From: Erythrobasidium yunnanense
Taxonomy: Eukaryota; Basidiomycota; Cystobasidiomycetes; Erythrobasidiales; Erythrobasidiaceae
Direction of reading: 5' to 3'
Length of the DNA stretch: 64,000 nucleotides
NCBI GenBank assembly: GCA_001600175.1
Contig: BCJC01000003.1
Location: 620,001 to 684,000 of the forward strand
Shown here: in pieces, positions 14,142-25,563 of the stretch
Layout: the number at the start of each line of letters is the position of its first letter
How positions within the stretch are numbered: position 1 is the stretch's first letter
Notes under the pieces: model-generated
What the model was told of the DNA's origin: nothing
Seen by the model: only the letters and a program-made list of their open reading frames with translations
Databases searched by the model: none
Made by a program: the position numbers and the translations under genes

Positions 14142-15020
14142 TCAGTGCATTCCCAATCTCCCTCTTCCTAGACCTCTCGAGAGCCGTTCGCTCCAGCTAG
14201 CTGCTGTTCCCAATGATTGCTGTAGATTGATCTCTGGTAGTCCTCCAGTGATGCTTGCTGCTTGAACTGATGCTTTGTTGGATTTGCTGAGTGTTGCGTA
14301 CAAGGAAGAGATGCTGTCGATGGAAGTGTCTTGCACAAACCCCCCTACTATCATGCAGTTGAGCAGGATATGGACGCTGTCGAAGGAGAATCTAACATCA
14401 TCAAACAATATAGAATCAGTAAACAATATTATATCCTTTGAACTGTCTCGCCCACATCAGATCCAGTTCGCAGACATTCTCGAAGCACCGGTCGAGCGAT
14501 TCCACAAAGACCTGGGAGAATATAACATAGATTGTTAGAATGTATACTTACAATGTCGTTTGAGATATGACTTGCCTGAATCAGATCCAGTATCCCCAGC
14601 TCGCTCTCTGCCTCGTCGACGCAAAACACAAAGTAGAGCGTCGCATAATGCCGGTAGATGATGCGCAGCGTCTGCTCGTCGTCGCTATTCTCACGTGTTC
14701 CATCTACGTTCTCGCTATCTGATCTGTCCTGCTGCCTCGCGCTGTTCTCGACCTCCCTCACTGGCAGCTCTACGCAGTTGCACAGCGTGTCTGGCCGCTC
14801 CCTCACTGCTTCAAATATACGCTGTACACCTAATCTGATGGGTGAATAAAACTTGGAAAGTCTGCGAACAACCTCGACTTCAGCAAGTATTATTGCTTCT
14901 TTGTCTTGTGATGCTGGCTTACCGCGGTTTCCCAGCTTGGTTGCTGCATCGTTGCTACTTTAGTTGATACTCTGAAGTCGTGTAGGCGCCAGCTTACAAT
15001 ATCAGAACAGAGTGTATCAT
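14142..15020 (-). CDS. APS3: AP-3 complex small (sigma) subunit
   Basis: Sigma chain of the AP-3 adaptor that sorts cargo from Golgi/endosomes to vacuoles. Splicing gives a start MIHSVLIFNQAGKPRLSKFY built from exon 1 (15020-14998), a 21-nt microexon (14943-14923) and exon 3 (from 14861). Then come FEAVRERPDTLC, IYRHYATLYFVFCVDE, ESELGILDLIQ joined to VFVESLDRCFENVCELDLI, and FSFDSVHILLNCMIVGGFV, all diagnostic of sigma-3. The LDLIQ/VFVES junction needs a GC-AG intron (14575-14512, donor GCAAGT). A GTAAGT at 14551 would instead insert eight residues. An Asp/Ser-rich insert precedes the IYRHYATL strand, and the C-terminus is longer than in yeast. Confidence 0.93.
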
Positions 15021-15369
15021 CGTATTGAGTAATCGGAAGAGCAAGCAAGACATCTAAATGAAGGCGGAATCTATGCACAGTGGTATTACGCGCAATATAA
15101 CTACTAAAGTCTAGTACGTACATCATCGTAAAAGCGTGTCGGTCGTTATCCTTCAGTCTACTACCTATGTCTTCGTGATCCAAAGCCGGAAAGTAAATGA
15201 TAAGAGAAACTACGCATACGCGGTGATACATGACAGTAGATTAGGTACGAGCATCGCGACATCGATACTGATATAACAGAGTCCACCAGTGAGCGAATTA
15301 GGATAACCAGACGACGTTGATAGTGCCAAGAGAAAGCCAGCGGGACAGATATTGCGTGTGACAGAATGA
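15021..15369. other. Intergenic between AP-3 sigma and MFS transporter
   Basis: Promoter of the AP-3 sigma gene and 3' flank of the MFS gene. Two overlapping minus-strand open frames here lack consistent features. Nothing further seen. Confidence 0.35.
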
Positions 15370-17409
15370 TCAAGCACCGATGTACATCGACACAGTAGAC
15401 ATACGTCTAGCCGCACTTGCGTCGAACCTCTTGGATCCAGTAGAGCGTTCTTCTCTCCATCCAGGTACTTTTGTAACGAGTTGGCAGAAGATGCATTGGA
15501 TGATGCTGAGGACGAGGAGGAAAAGCCAGGCTGCGCGCCCGCCTAGCCAATGCTTCTCTTGTGCTAGAGCCCACAGGTTGCCTCCTACAGCCAGACCGAG
15601 ACCGGCGGCCTGCAGAAGTCGCGTAAGCTGTGCATCTACAGCTAATACGGAAGAGGGAATAACCTACCAGATTCGCTACCAGCTCAGAAACAGCATTGAG
15701 TCTGGCAATATGTCCCTGAGTAGGTGCTCTTCCTCCTATAATCTGATCCGCAGCGATGAACAGCGGGTTGGCGATAACGTTTATGACGATCGTCAATATA
15801 AGTACCGCATTAATAGCGGTTTCCGGGAAGTCCGGCTTGCTAACTAGATAGCTTAGCGCAAGGAAGATAGAATACGCTATGACATAGCAGAAAGACGTCC
15901 CTCGCATAATTGCTTCTGGTCCGAATTTCTTGGCGAGTATAGGGTACGCAGTCACTTCGTACCCTACGAGTAGGAGAGGGCGGAGCATGAAGAAGAATGA
16001 CATCTGGCGGGGTGTCAAGCCGATACCGCCGTCTTTGCGTGGGGAATAGAAGAAAAGAACTTGGATCGCGTTGAATGCGCAGATGAGGAACTGCAGCCAT
16101 CCCCTCCCATCAGCATTTTTCTCGCGAGCAAGCGTTGAGGAGAAGGAGGAACTCACGATCATCTGTACCCAGACGATGAGGATATAAATGACTGGCTTCG
16201 TAAACATCCCACGATGCTTGACAGCTCGTTCAGGGACTTTTCGCGTCCTCTCCACAATCTTTTGTAGGCGCTTCCTCTTTTCTTTAGGCAGAGTTTCTTT
16301 CGCAAGGAAGATTCCGAGAAGACCAGTGATGCCTGGTACGAGGGCGGTCTGTATGCAATGGCATTAGTGGAGAATAGAAGGAGTAGGGTAGAAAGCTACG
16401 CACCACCAAGCTTGGTAAGGCGTATGGATAGGTCTCAAAGATCGTTCCCTTGAATATGTTGGAGAGCTCGACTGGGTTTGACAAGAAGCCTGTCCATACC
16501 AGAGCTTTCAGTATATTTCCCATTTACTTCTTGCTGATACTTCAGCCCACCTCCCAGCAACGGCGCGATCATGGATCCACCTTGCCAACCGAGACTCATG
16601 ATAGCATAGAATATAGGGAGTGTATTGTCCGTCGACATCTCAATCGCATACGTCTTGAGTGTAGCCGGAATGACAGAACAGCAGAACCCAACCAGCATTC
16701 GAGATAGGATAAGCTGGGTGTAGGTGCTTGAGAATGCGAATGCCGTTTGTGCTAAAGCTCCGAGGAGTAAAGAGCCGATTATCACGGGCTTGCGACCGAT
16801 AGCATCCCCTAGCCATGCGCCTGGAAATATCCCAAGACAGATCGTCACGGCTACGATGGATTGGATGGCGCCTGGAGATCGTTACAAGAGCATCAGTCAA
16901 TGTATATCCTGTACGCTTGAGTGGTCTGTGAAGTCTGGCAAGGAAGTGCCCAAGATGACTTCATTGACAGCTCACATCCAACGTACCAGATTTATGCCCG
17001 ACATTTTCAGGATTTGCGACTTTGAGCTGGTCTACAAGTAGCGCAGCTATGAAGGGTAGGATGACTTCTGAGAATCTGCAGCCGCAACAATCCAGTCAAA
17101 GTTTAGAAGTTTTCTGCATTGTTGTCACGGATTTCTTCTCTCTCACAGCGGAGTGGTTGCGCGCCATAGACATATCAGAACCAATTGGACATAAGGGAGG
17201 TGTTCATCTTTATCGTCTGTAGTAGTGAGCACTGAATCTGCGCGAGCTCTGAAGCTGCTTCGATTTCCTGATCCTCCTAGCAGAGGTGTCCGCTCGTCGT
17301 TTGATGATCCATGATCCCCTACTGAGCCTAAACTGCCGCCGCCTTCTTCGCGGATAGCGCCTAAGGCAGGTAAGTGCTGGCCTTTCTTCGAAGGTGAAGT
17401 AAGGCTCAT
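15370..17409 (-). CDS. Major facilitator superfamily transporter, ZIFL/DHA1-like
   Basis: Start MSLTSPSKKGQHL; the N-terminal cytosolic tail carries an ERTPLLG acidic-dileucine sorting motif typical of vacuolar or endosomal proteins. TM1 is PYVQLVLICLWRA; exon 2 adds EVILPFIAALLVDQLK. The MFS loop signature is GAWLGDAIGRKPVIIGSLL, followed by QLILSRMLVGFCCSVIP and SLGWQGGSMIAPLLGG. The second half (FLICAFNAIQVLFFY, MSFFFMLRPLLLVGYEV, YVIAYSIFLALSYLV, AVLILTIVINVIANPLF) is split by introns. The last exon encodes AAWLFLLVLSIIQCIFC and ends at TGA 15372-15370. The fold and the G-D-x-x-GRKP loop resemble the plant zinc-induced-facilitator/TetA-like group of fungal MFS proteins. The substrate is unknown. 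Confidence 0.82.
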
Positions 17410-17824
17410 CGTTGATATCAAGAAACAAGAAAGACGTCGAAAACTTCGAACGTCGTCAATCGTAGCCACTCGCGTAACAAGTGCAAGCTACGGCTGATAA
17501 GGTGAAGACTCTGCATAGCGACGCGAACAAGTGCGAATACGCAAACAAAGAAGAAGCTCCACTCTGTAGGTGCACTGTGCTGGGTCAGTAGAGACGAGAA
17601 AGACGCGCTTGTGTTAGATAGTACTGAGATCTATGTTATGCGAGGTATTGCATTGCGTTGCATCGCGATAGAGTAGATGCCAAGATTGGAGATGATCACG
17701 ACAACATATGCACACAGCAGAGAGGGAACGAGGGAGACTGATTGCAATGCCATGATGCATATTTTAGATATTGACAACCTAGCAGACCAATAAATCAGCT
17801 TAATGAATGAGTGTGATAGTATCG
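17410..17824. other. Intergenic upstream of the MFS transporter
   Basis: About 415 bp holding the MFS promoter and the BYR4 3' end. Short AT-rich patches near 17700-17800; no motif or RNA gene recognised. Confidence 0.35.
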
Positions 17825-20748
17825 CTATGCACTCACATCAAGAATATCCCATAGGTAACGCCTGAGCTGGTCCTCCGTTTTCGATTTCGGTATACTAAAC
17901 TGCTTCATCGCATCTCGATGTGTTGCTTCAGCAGCGCGCGTAGTGTCCGCAAAAGCTTCCTCATCCCAAGCTTCCTCATCTTCTTCATGCTCCGAAGCGC
18001 TCGACGAGTTTCTCGCAAAGCTCCTCCTCGTCTTGAGCCTCATAGTCTCTCCTTCTTTCCAAGGATCCGATGCTTTACTGTCTTTCTCAGCTTCATCATC
18101 TCCGAAATCAATCTCTTCTTCTCCTTCTTGCGACGTGTTGAACCAACACATTTTAGATGGGTCGAAAACCATGTCGCCTACGATGCGCACGCCGCCAAGA
18201 GAAGGCTTCGTACCGAATGGAAAGCCAGCTGTTTCTTTCTTGGTGGTGTTGCTATGGGTGTCGATGCCTGAAATGGTGGAAAGAGGTGATTTGGAATGGA
18301 CGCGAGGTGACATTGGTCCAAAGACAGGTGAGATAAGCGCAGGTCGTGATGAAGACGCCATGATATCGTCAAACATTCGCACTTCGTTGTCGTTGCCTTC
18401 CCATGTCATCGAAACGGGGTTGAAGACCATCTCGCCTTGTACTGCCGAATCACGATTTATCAGTACGAAATGCGCTCAACCGGGCAGGAGAAAAGCTCAC
18501 CCATAGTCAGATTGGAAGCACTTAGATTCTGTATAAGCTTGAGAGCAGGTCTCTTCTCGCCTTTGCGCGAAGTACCAGCTTTCTGGACTGCTTTCTCGCT
18601 CCCGCCGCTCGAAGACGTACTTCCCGTCCTTCTCTCACTATGCATAGACAGCCTCTTCGAGATACTGGACGGATAATCAGACCCGCTCTCCGTTCTCATC
18701 CTCTGTATCCTCTTCCCCAGCGGTGCAGCAGAAGCTGACGATAAAGGTCGTTGGGCACCTTCGCTCAGCACCCTTTGTCGTGGGATCTTCATATACTTCT
18801 TCTCGGATGTTTTGTTGACGGGAAGATCGTCGAACGTATCGAGTTCTGAGCCGTCTCCTCGTGCTTTCAGGTTCATGCCTGCTTCTTTCCGTTCCATAGG
18901 CCGAGCTGTGAGAGACGATGTAAACATAGTAGCTGCAGACAGAGGCCTGCCTAGAGACGCCGAAGAGCGGCCAGTGGGGTCAGATCCACGAAGAGCGACT
19001 CGTGACTTGGCTTGTGACGATAGCGTAGGCTGAGCAAACCGCGAGCGGGTAGAGAAGGTCGGTGATTCTGGATTGACGCCAGGGCTGACGGGAGTAGAGG
19101 ATCTACTGCTCTGCACGATACTGCCGCTCCGGAAAGGTATGTACACGCCATCTTCTGAAACAGATTGCTGGCGTGCAAGGGAGGATCTTGTGGGTTGTGA
19201 GTAGTGTGATCCAGAAGCTGGTATAGATCGAGATGCACCTGATAATGACGAGGAGCTATCGCTCGAAAGCAGATTTGAGCTTTTCTTGCGAAGAAGTGTC
19301 CTGGAAGATGATGGTAGTGGAGAAGGCGCATTTCGTCCGTTCTCGCCTAGTGTAGAGTAAGAAGGCCTGCTACGCAAGCTCGGTGCGCGTATGCCAGCTT
19401 GATCTGATGTGAGCTTGCTTGAAGACGCAGGGTTGACGACAGAAGATGCCATGGCAAGGAGGTTTGAAGAGCTCCTCGCAGGGCGAAGGGTTCGTTGACC
19501 TTGTGTTGAGGAAGATCGTGCGTTCGATTGCACCGGCGACAGCGAGCGTACGATTTTCCTACCCTTCGCCTTCTCAGCTGTCCGTGCGCCCTGCGAGGCT
19601 ACGATACCGAGGTCGATGCTCATGTCTAAGCCTTCTTCGAAACTCTCGTCGTCTTTCTCCTTGTACTTGAGATGCGGCGCTCGAATGCCAGAGCCAGCTT
19701 GTCGCTGGTGAGCATTGCTAGCAGAGCTGCTGGCTTTTGACTGTCTCTCCTGTACTTTCTGGCGAAGCAGCGCTCCCAGATCTACCTTCTTCGCCTTATT
19801 GCCTCCATCTTTGGATGGCCCAGCCGCTGCGCCGAAATAGTCATTAGGCAGGACGAGCCCTTCGAGATCATCTTCATCGTATTTGTCTGTGAACTCCGAG
19901 CCAGATGTACGAGTCGACGGAGAGGACGTTGATCGAAGATGAGAACAAGGTGTAGGTAGGACTCTAGATTTTGATGCAGTCGAGTCCTTCGAAGCGATTG
20001 AATCTGATAGCTGTGTAGATGATTTACTATGCTTGAGTGATGAAGTTGATGGATTCTGAAGGAAGGATGCCAAGCTGACGTTCTGTACAGCCTCAGGCAG
20101 CTCGAAGTCCGATTCGATATCCCTTTCTGAGATCTGGCGTTGGCGAGTCGGCCGTCTCTGCTTGTCCACCTTTGCATTGGGCTCATCCGGTATGCTTATA
20201 TGCGATGCGAACGAGGCTTGATGTCTCAGGCCATGCTTGAGAGTGGAGATACCCTCGATGTCCTCATTCCAGTCGAAACCCTGTTCCGGCGGCTGTACGA
20301 CTGATCCTAGATGCCTAACTTGACCAGTAGAATCGCCCGTAGCTTGTTCAGAACCAGCTAGGTCTGCTGCTTTGGCAAGTGCAGCTTGAGCCTTCGATGC
20401 GGCCAACTGTTCTGCGAAGCCAGCAGGCAATTGGCCCGCCTTGATGGTATTGCTCCTCTCTTCATCTTCATCTTCATTGTCTTCTTTCACGACATCCTGA
20501 GCGCCTCGTATGCTCTGCGACCTCGACGAAGCGCCTTCACGCGTTGACCACGCAGTATCGTCGGTGTTATCGTCGCTCTCGCTGAAGAGCGCACTCCCGC
20601 TAGCTGATGTCTCGTCGCCAGCATCGTCAGAGTACAGCGAGCTGTGCGTCTTGGATGAATTCAGATGCAGGCGCAGTGGGCGGTCCTTCGGGATGTCCAG
20701 CCCAACGAGGTCATCTTCAAAGTCGTCGGCCCAGCGTTCTGTCGCCAT
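17825..20748 (-). CDS. BYR4: Byr4/Bfa1-type two-component GAP subunit
   Basis: Scaffold half of the Byr4-Cdc16 (Bfa1-Bub2) GAP that restrains the septation/mitotic-exit GTPase at spindle poles. Start MATERWADDFEDDLVGLDIP matches the acidic WDDDF-type motif at the N-terminus of the family. A very long Ser-rich disordered middle follows (774 residues in exon 1). The C-terminus has the duplicated hallmark: MVFNPVSMTWEG and, later, GGVRIVGDMVFDPSKMCWFN, then a coil ending RRYLWDILD. One intron of about 65 nt joins SNLTM to GEMVFNP. At the end, GATGTGAGTGCATAG can be read as a stop (17825) or as a donor leading to a short VVNI end at 17766. About 950 aa. Confidence 0.88.
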
Positions 20749-21094
20749 CGATGAGGAGATTGTGGTACGAATGCAAGCCAGCAAGATTCGCTAGATCCTT
20801 CGTCGCTGCATTGTCGAGAGGTCACTTTTGTGTCATGCGAAACAAAGCAAGGGGTCGCTCGCGCATGGACCACTTCGAGAATGCACGCCTGGACGCCTCG
20901 ATGTCACAAGAAAGCTACAAGAACACCCTACTTCTCTCTACTCTACATTTTGCCAGACTTCGCTACCCTGATACACCATCTCCGGTTTCATCTTTGATTC
21001 CCTATCCTCGATTATGCTGAAGCGAACATATACCGCTTACCAGCTGACCTATCACTAACATATATCTCAAGACTGCCTAGCTGTCCTCCGAAGC
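20749..21094. other. Intergenic upstream of BYR4
   Basis: BYR4 promoter region and 3' flank of the two-TM gene. Nothing recognisable apart from mixed short frames. Confidence 0.35.
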
Positions 21095-22430
21095 CTATCT
21101 TGGACCCTTCTTCTCATCCTCTGTGATCTGCATGTAGGGCCCTGGAATACCTGCCATCGTGAAGTTGCTAGAGTACGGCGGTACATCTGGATCGTAAGCC
21201 GCAGCGAACGTCTGCGGGCTTCGCAGAGGTCTTAGACTGAAGCTGAGGCGTTCTGCTGACTTGGGCTGATAAGACCGATCTAATCAGCATGGTTCCCTGG
21301 ATTATCGTCTAGATTGGACACACCTTGTTCAGATATGCTGGCAGTTCTGGATCCTTCTCTAACCTGCTCATTGCCAGTTCCGCAAAGACAGCAGCAATCA
21401 AGCATACCGCCCCGCATCCCACAATCAACGACCAGATCATGCTTCCCACATTGTAAGCTGTTGCTTCTCTCCATTGTGCAGAGCAGCTCCTGCATGGGTA
21501 CGCCAAGTCCGGGATGGGCGAAAGTGCGCCCGTCAAGTCTTGTTGGATCGCCCCTGCTATCGTGTTGAACAGCAGTAGACGGGCGTCTAGTGCGAACGGT
21601 CCAACGTAGGTATCGTTCCCATAGTCCTGCGGGAGACTCGGGTAAGTCTGACAATTTGCCTTCAGCACGAAAACGCTCACAATGTAAGGCACGGCAGCTT
21701 GGTTATTTACCAGATATACGACATCTCCACTGAGGTACACTTCCCATCCTAGCACTTTGTAAGTGCTATCAACGATAACAGTGCTCATCTTGACAGTCAG
21801 ATCTTGTATAGCACGATAGATTGTGGATCCGGCGCCTTGAAAGTTGAGAGAATCGACAGTGACTACCACGGAGTCATCGCCCAGATGAAAGCCTGCATAG
21901 GAAGCGGAAGAGCTGGATGCGTCTGTGACTGGATTGCAGACGTAGGTTAGGTTCCAAAGGAGCGGTGGTGCCTGGGAAGCTTCGTGAGTAGTGCACGGCA
22001 CATGTGCACAAGGCAAACTTACTGAGCTCGGTGTAGTAAGTACTCGGAAACCGCTTGCTCTGTCGACCATCGCACAATTGCGCAAAGGTACGGGAGAAAG
22101 GCTTGTAGATCTGACTACTGTATATGTGAAGACAGTCTCTTCCGTCTGCAGACGCTGGCCTGTCCCAGAGGTTTAAGCTTCTATCTCCTCCCTGCTTATC
22201 AGACTCGGCGTACCGCTTGACAAGAGAGCCGCATCGCATTGCTCTGTATCATAGGCATCTGTTCCCGTTTTGAATACGGTCTTGCATTCCAAAGAACGGC
22301 CTTTGATGAGGACGGTGAAGATGCCCATCAGAGCGACAGCAGCGACGATTATGCCATATCCGGTGAGAGAAGTCTTCTTGGAGTAGTAGCGTCTGACAGG
22401 CTGCGAGAGGCGTGGAAGGGAGAGGGCCAT
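21095..22430 (-). CDS. Two-pass membrane protein with large luminal/extracellular domain
   Basis: Start MALSLPRLSQPVRRYYSKK, then TM1 (GYGIIVAAVALMGIFTVLI). The non-cytosolic domain of about 270 residues has several Cys (LECKTVF, TEQCDAALL, LRNCAMVD, YVCNPVT, LKANCQTY, YPCRSCSAQW) and N-glycosylation sequons. TM2 is SLIVGCGAVCLIAAVFAELAM. Splicing at GTACGC (within the run after LLSSG) joins exon 1 to QRLQTEETVFTYTVV; the next exon begins APPLLWNLTYV; the last adds PKSAERLSFSLRPL and ends GPR at TAG 21097-21095. All joins restore open frames with sensible hydrophobicity. I do not recognise the family. Confidence 0.72.
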
Positions 22431-22927
22431 GATGGAAAGTGGTGAGAGCAGAGGAAAGCGGTGCGACTACTCTCTGTGTGATAGCGATCTCTTCTTTCCC
22501 CGCTTTTCTTGGATGATCGGGCCATTTACGCGTGGAAACTGAGATCACGTGCGACGTCAGACAGCTCTCTCCTACTCAGCGAAGAGGGTTCTTGTTTCCA
22601 GACCGACATCAAGCCATAAAGATTTGACATGATCTCAAAGTGTGCCTTCTTGCCGCCATCAGCCATCGAATGAATCCTTTCCGGTCAAGGATCTGCGAGA
22701 TTTATCGCTAAATGCCTGTCTTGATATCAAACAATGCTCGCGACAATCTTTGGCCTTGGGTTGGCGATTTTCTCGGTCCTGCGATCCACCTCACAAACCC
22801 GCACAAAGTGAACGAGGTCAATGCGGTCTGTCGGACGTCACGGAAGCCCTGCTGCACGATGGTGGTTCCCTTCTCACAGACTGCCAGGTAGACTCTGCTC
22901 ATCCTGCTTGGCTATCGTCTATTTAGC
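22431..22927. other. Divergent intergenic region
   Basis: Shared promoter space between the two-TM gene (minus) and the first F-box-like copy (plus). Just upstream of 22928, CCTGCTTGGCT resembles the CCTGGCTTG seen before the other two copies. Confidence 0.35.
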
Positions 22928-23899
22928 ATGACCCCTATACTGGCCGTTCTGCCATTTCACGACGTACACCTGCGCATCTGGGACCATATTGCAGCATCGT
23001 GCGAGAACTGGGAGGACGCAAGAAGCTATCTCCATCTTCGACTTGTTTCTAAGTCATACGGGATTCATGTCGAGAAGTTCTTGCTGCGCTACATCCGCGT
23101 TCAAGTCGCACCATCCGGAGCTTCGAACCTGGAGCACATCCTCCGCTTATTGGCATCCAACAGCCACAAGGCTGGTCTAGTCAAGGATCTGTCTATTGAC
23201 GATGGTCGTCCAGCGTTGGTATTGCCCGGGATCCAGTGGTCGGCTAGAGCTATCGCCATTGAGGAGCAACAGGTCGTGGTAGCAAGACAGACTCGGATCG
23301 ACCAAGACATGGCCTCCTTAGTAGCCATATGTACCTAAATCGAGAAACTCGACCTTCAGGCAGCAAGCATACAGCAGAGTCTGGCACGCGTCTTTGCTCC
23401 TGAAATGGCGCAAACCCATCCCAAGCTGCAGCACGTGTCAATGCGAGACGGAGCTATGTTTCGTCACCTACTAGCATACTATTCCGCAAATTTGAACGGT
23501 ACCGTCTTGAGCATTTCAACAGGACATCCGAAATTCGTTATTCCGCGGATGGAATCGATGTCACGCGCGTCAAACATCACTCATGCGATGCTGACCGGTG
23601 ACTTTGCGACGCTTCGACTACATACTCTCTATATATCGGAGCCGACGCAGGCTTATTGGTTAGTCCTGCAAGACTGGCACGCCGATATAAGGCCTCGGAT
23701 CATCAGACTCGGCATAAAATCCTACAGAGAGAATTATCTGAGCAGAATTACGTGGGGCCTTGTCGAAGGAAGATGGAGAAACGTCGCGGAGGAGGTACGC
23801 TTCGAAAGCAGCGAAGGAGACGCGCCGGGTCCAGAATTCCTACAAGGCATCGAGAGATTGACACAAGCTGCGCCTAACTTGCGAGTGATATGCGCGTAA
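22928..23899 (+). pseudogene. F-box-like/LRR-like protein, copy 1, interrupted by one nonsense codon
   Basis: Frame 2 encodes a paralogue of the genes at 24592 and 26260 over its whole length: FHDVHLRIWDHIAASCENWED (F-box-like), LVSKSYGIHVEKFLL, LVAICT, then IEKLDLQAAS, HPKLQHVSMRDGAMFRHL, and the shared end VRFESSEGDAPGPEFL. At 23336-23338 a TAA replaces the Gln/Lys codon found in the others (LVAICTQITVLDLQ and LVKLCTKLEVLELE). The frame before and after is otherwise intact, so the break is recent. An alternative is a 39-nt intron (about 23321-23359) removing the stop, but it would delete residues conserved in both paralogues and is shorter than other introns here. Confidence 0.75.
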
Positions 23900-24591
23900 A
23901 CATCGCTTTCAAGGCTAGTCTCGCGTGGTAAGCGCAGCGTCATCGTCGTTAGGCTCAAACGCTGCTGGGTACTAGATTAACTTTCAGGACGCTGTTCATC
24001 TATATTTGTGGTAGAACCGTGCTTTTCTCGACTGCGCGTCATGGCAGTAAACCCATTCAGGCGCGAAGTGCTCGCTCAGGAGCAGAGGCACGTACGGTCG
24101 AGCCAGTCTACTCCCATACAATTCATTGTCTCAGTTGCTGGCCGTGCGAATCACCATCACGCTTACATAGACTCGGTCAATCAAGGGACTATCTTGCAGT
24201 TTCGAAAGATTTCCGTCTTTTCTTCAGATTTCTGAATAAAATGCCGATGTCCTATCTCGATGTTGTCAACATTGCAAAGTAGTGATGTTCCTCCTACCTG
24301 GAGTCGCAGCCAACAGCGAGGTCTTTGCAAGCTGAGTTGCTAGCTGACAGCTTCGCGAAATGGAGTTGTCAGGTTCTTGCCAATATGGTTCGAATGCTGC
24401 TTCGACAATTATAGCTTCCATTTTCCCGACTCTCTACAATGATTTTACGTGTCTACCGGTGCAGCGCGTCCCTGGGCAAACAAGGCCCGTGCGCCCAACT
24501 GTCCCTCGAGCGCTCTACACGAAAAGGAGCCTGGCTTGCCTCAGACGGAGAGCAAGCCGCTCCTCTATCTCTTTACATCTACATATCCAGT
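23900..24591. other. Spacer between F-box-like copies 1 and 2
   Basis: No open frame resembles the family. The last 130 bp (from about 24462) match the region ahead of copy 3, for example ACAAGGCCCGTGCGCCCA against ACAAGGCCCATGCACCCA, so part of the promoter was duplicated with the gene. Confidence 0.5.
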
Positions 24592-25563
24592 ATGACATCC
24601 ACTACGACCGGTCTGCCCGTCTACGATGTTCAGCTTCGAATCCTAGATCATATCGCAGCGGACTGCAAGAGCTGGGAGGATTCGCGACAACACCTTCACC
24701 TCCGATTACTCTCCAAATCACTTGGGTTGCACTTCGAGAAGGCCCTCTTTCATCACATTCGTCTGCAAGTTGCAGGGCGATCGACCTCCTCCCTTTCGAA
24801 GCTCAATCAGCTCCTTCGCATATTGGAGAATCGCACAAGCCTAGCTAATCTTGTCAAGGTGCTATGTATTGAAGATGATTATTACTGGCTAGAAGAAGCC
24901 TTCGAAGGTCAAACGCAAGTGCAAATTGCCTTTGAGTCACCGGCCAGATTATCATACGTGAAAACAGTTGCACAGGAATGCGCACGTCTCGTGGCAATAT
25001 GTACTCAGATCACAGTCCTCGACCTGCAGGCCGCAGATGCACTCGGATCCAAAACACCGATCTTTTCCAAGCAGATCGCACCAAGTCATGGGAAACTGCG
25101 ACATGTCGTGCTTCGAGATGATGCTTTCGCTCGTCACATCTGCTCGTACCTTTCTGCCAATCTGTCTCAAACTTCTTTAAAGCTTGCCTCGGGACATGGA
25201 GTAGTCAGCACAGCAGGCAAGCTGCCGTTACATTCGCTGGCCGATTTTCAGCTTAAGAAAACCATAGAAGAGGCAAATCCACAGCCTCTGACGCTCGACA
25301 CTCTGTACATTTCGACGGCCACAAGCTCGCTTTGGGTCCTTGGTGCGCGAGACAACGTAAAACCTCACCTTGTTCGCATAGCCATATCCTCTTACCGAGT
25401 AGACTCGCCGGCCAAATTCGTGTGGCAGCTACGCAAATATACTTGGTTGAAGGCTGCCGAAGAAGTCTGTTTCGAGAGCCTGGAAGGAGATACGCCTGGT
25501 CCAGAGTTTTCAGTAGTCGTCGAAAGACTCATGGCGGAAGGATTGCGAGTGAGATGCGAATGA
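24592..25563 (+). CDS. F-box-like/LRR-like protein, copy 2
   Basis: Intronless, 323 aa, starting MTSTTTGLPVYDVQLRILDH; the ATG aligns with that of copy 3, so I do not use the upstream in-frame ATG at 24439. The N-terminus (LPVYDVQLRILDHIAADC, then LRLLSKSLGLHFEKALF) has the spacing of an F-box. The rest is alternating hydrophobic segments (ITVLDLQAAD, LRHVVLRDD, LTLDTLYIST, PHLVRIAISSY) suggesting degenerate leucine-rich-type repeats. A likely role is substrate adaptor of an SCF ubiquitin ligase, inferred only from the F-box-like start. Ends in GDTPGPEFS..LRVRCE. Confidence 0.72.
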   Translation: MTSTTTGLPVYDVQLRILDHIAADCKSWEDSRQHLHLRLLSKSLGLHFEKALFHHIRLQVAGRSTSSLSKLNQLLRILENRTSLANLVKVLCIEDDYYWLEEAFEGQTQVQIAFESPARLSYVKTVAQECARLVAICTQITVLDLQAADALGSKTPIFSKQIAPSHGKLRHVVLRDDAFARHICSYLSANLSQTSLKLASGHGVVSTAGKLPLHSLADFQLKKTIEEANPQPLTLDTLYISTATSSLWVLGARDNVKPHLVRIAISSYRVDSPAKFVWQLRKYTWLKAAEEVCFESLEGDTPGPEFSVVVERLMAEGLRVRCE

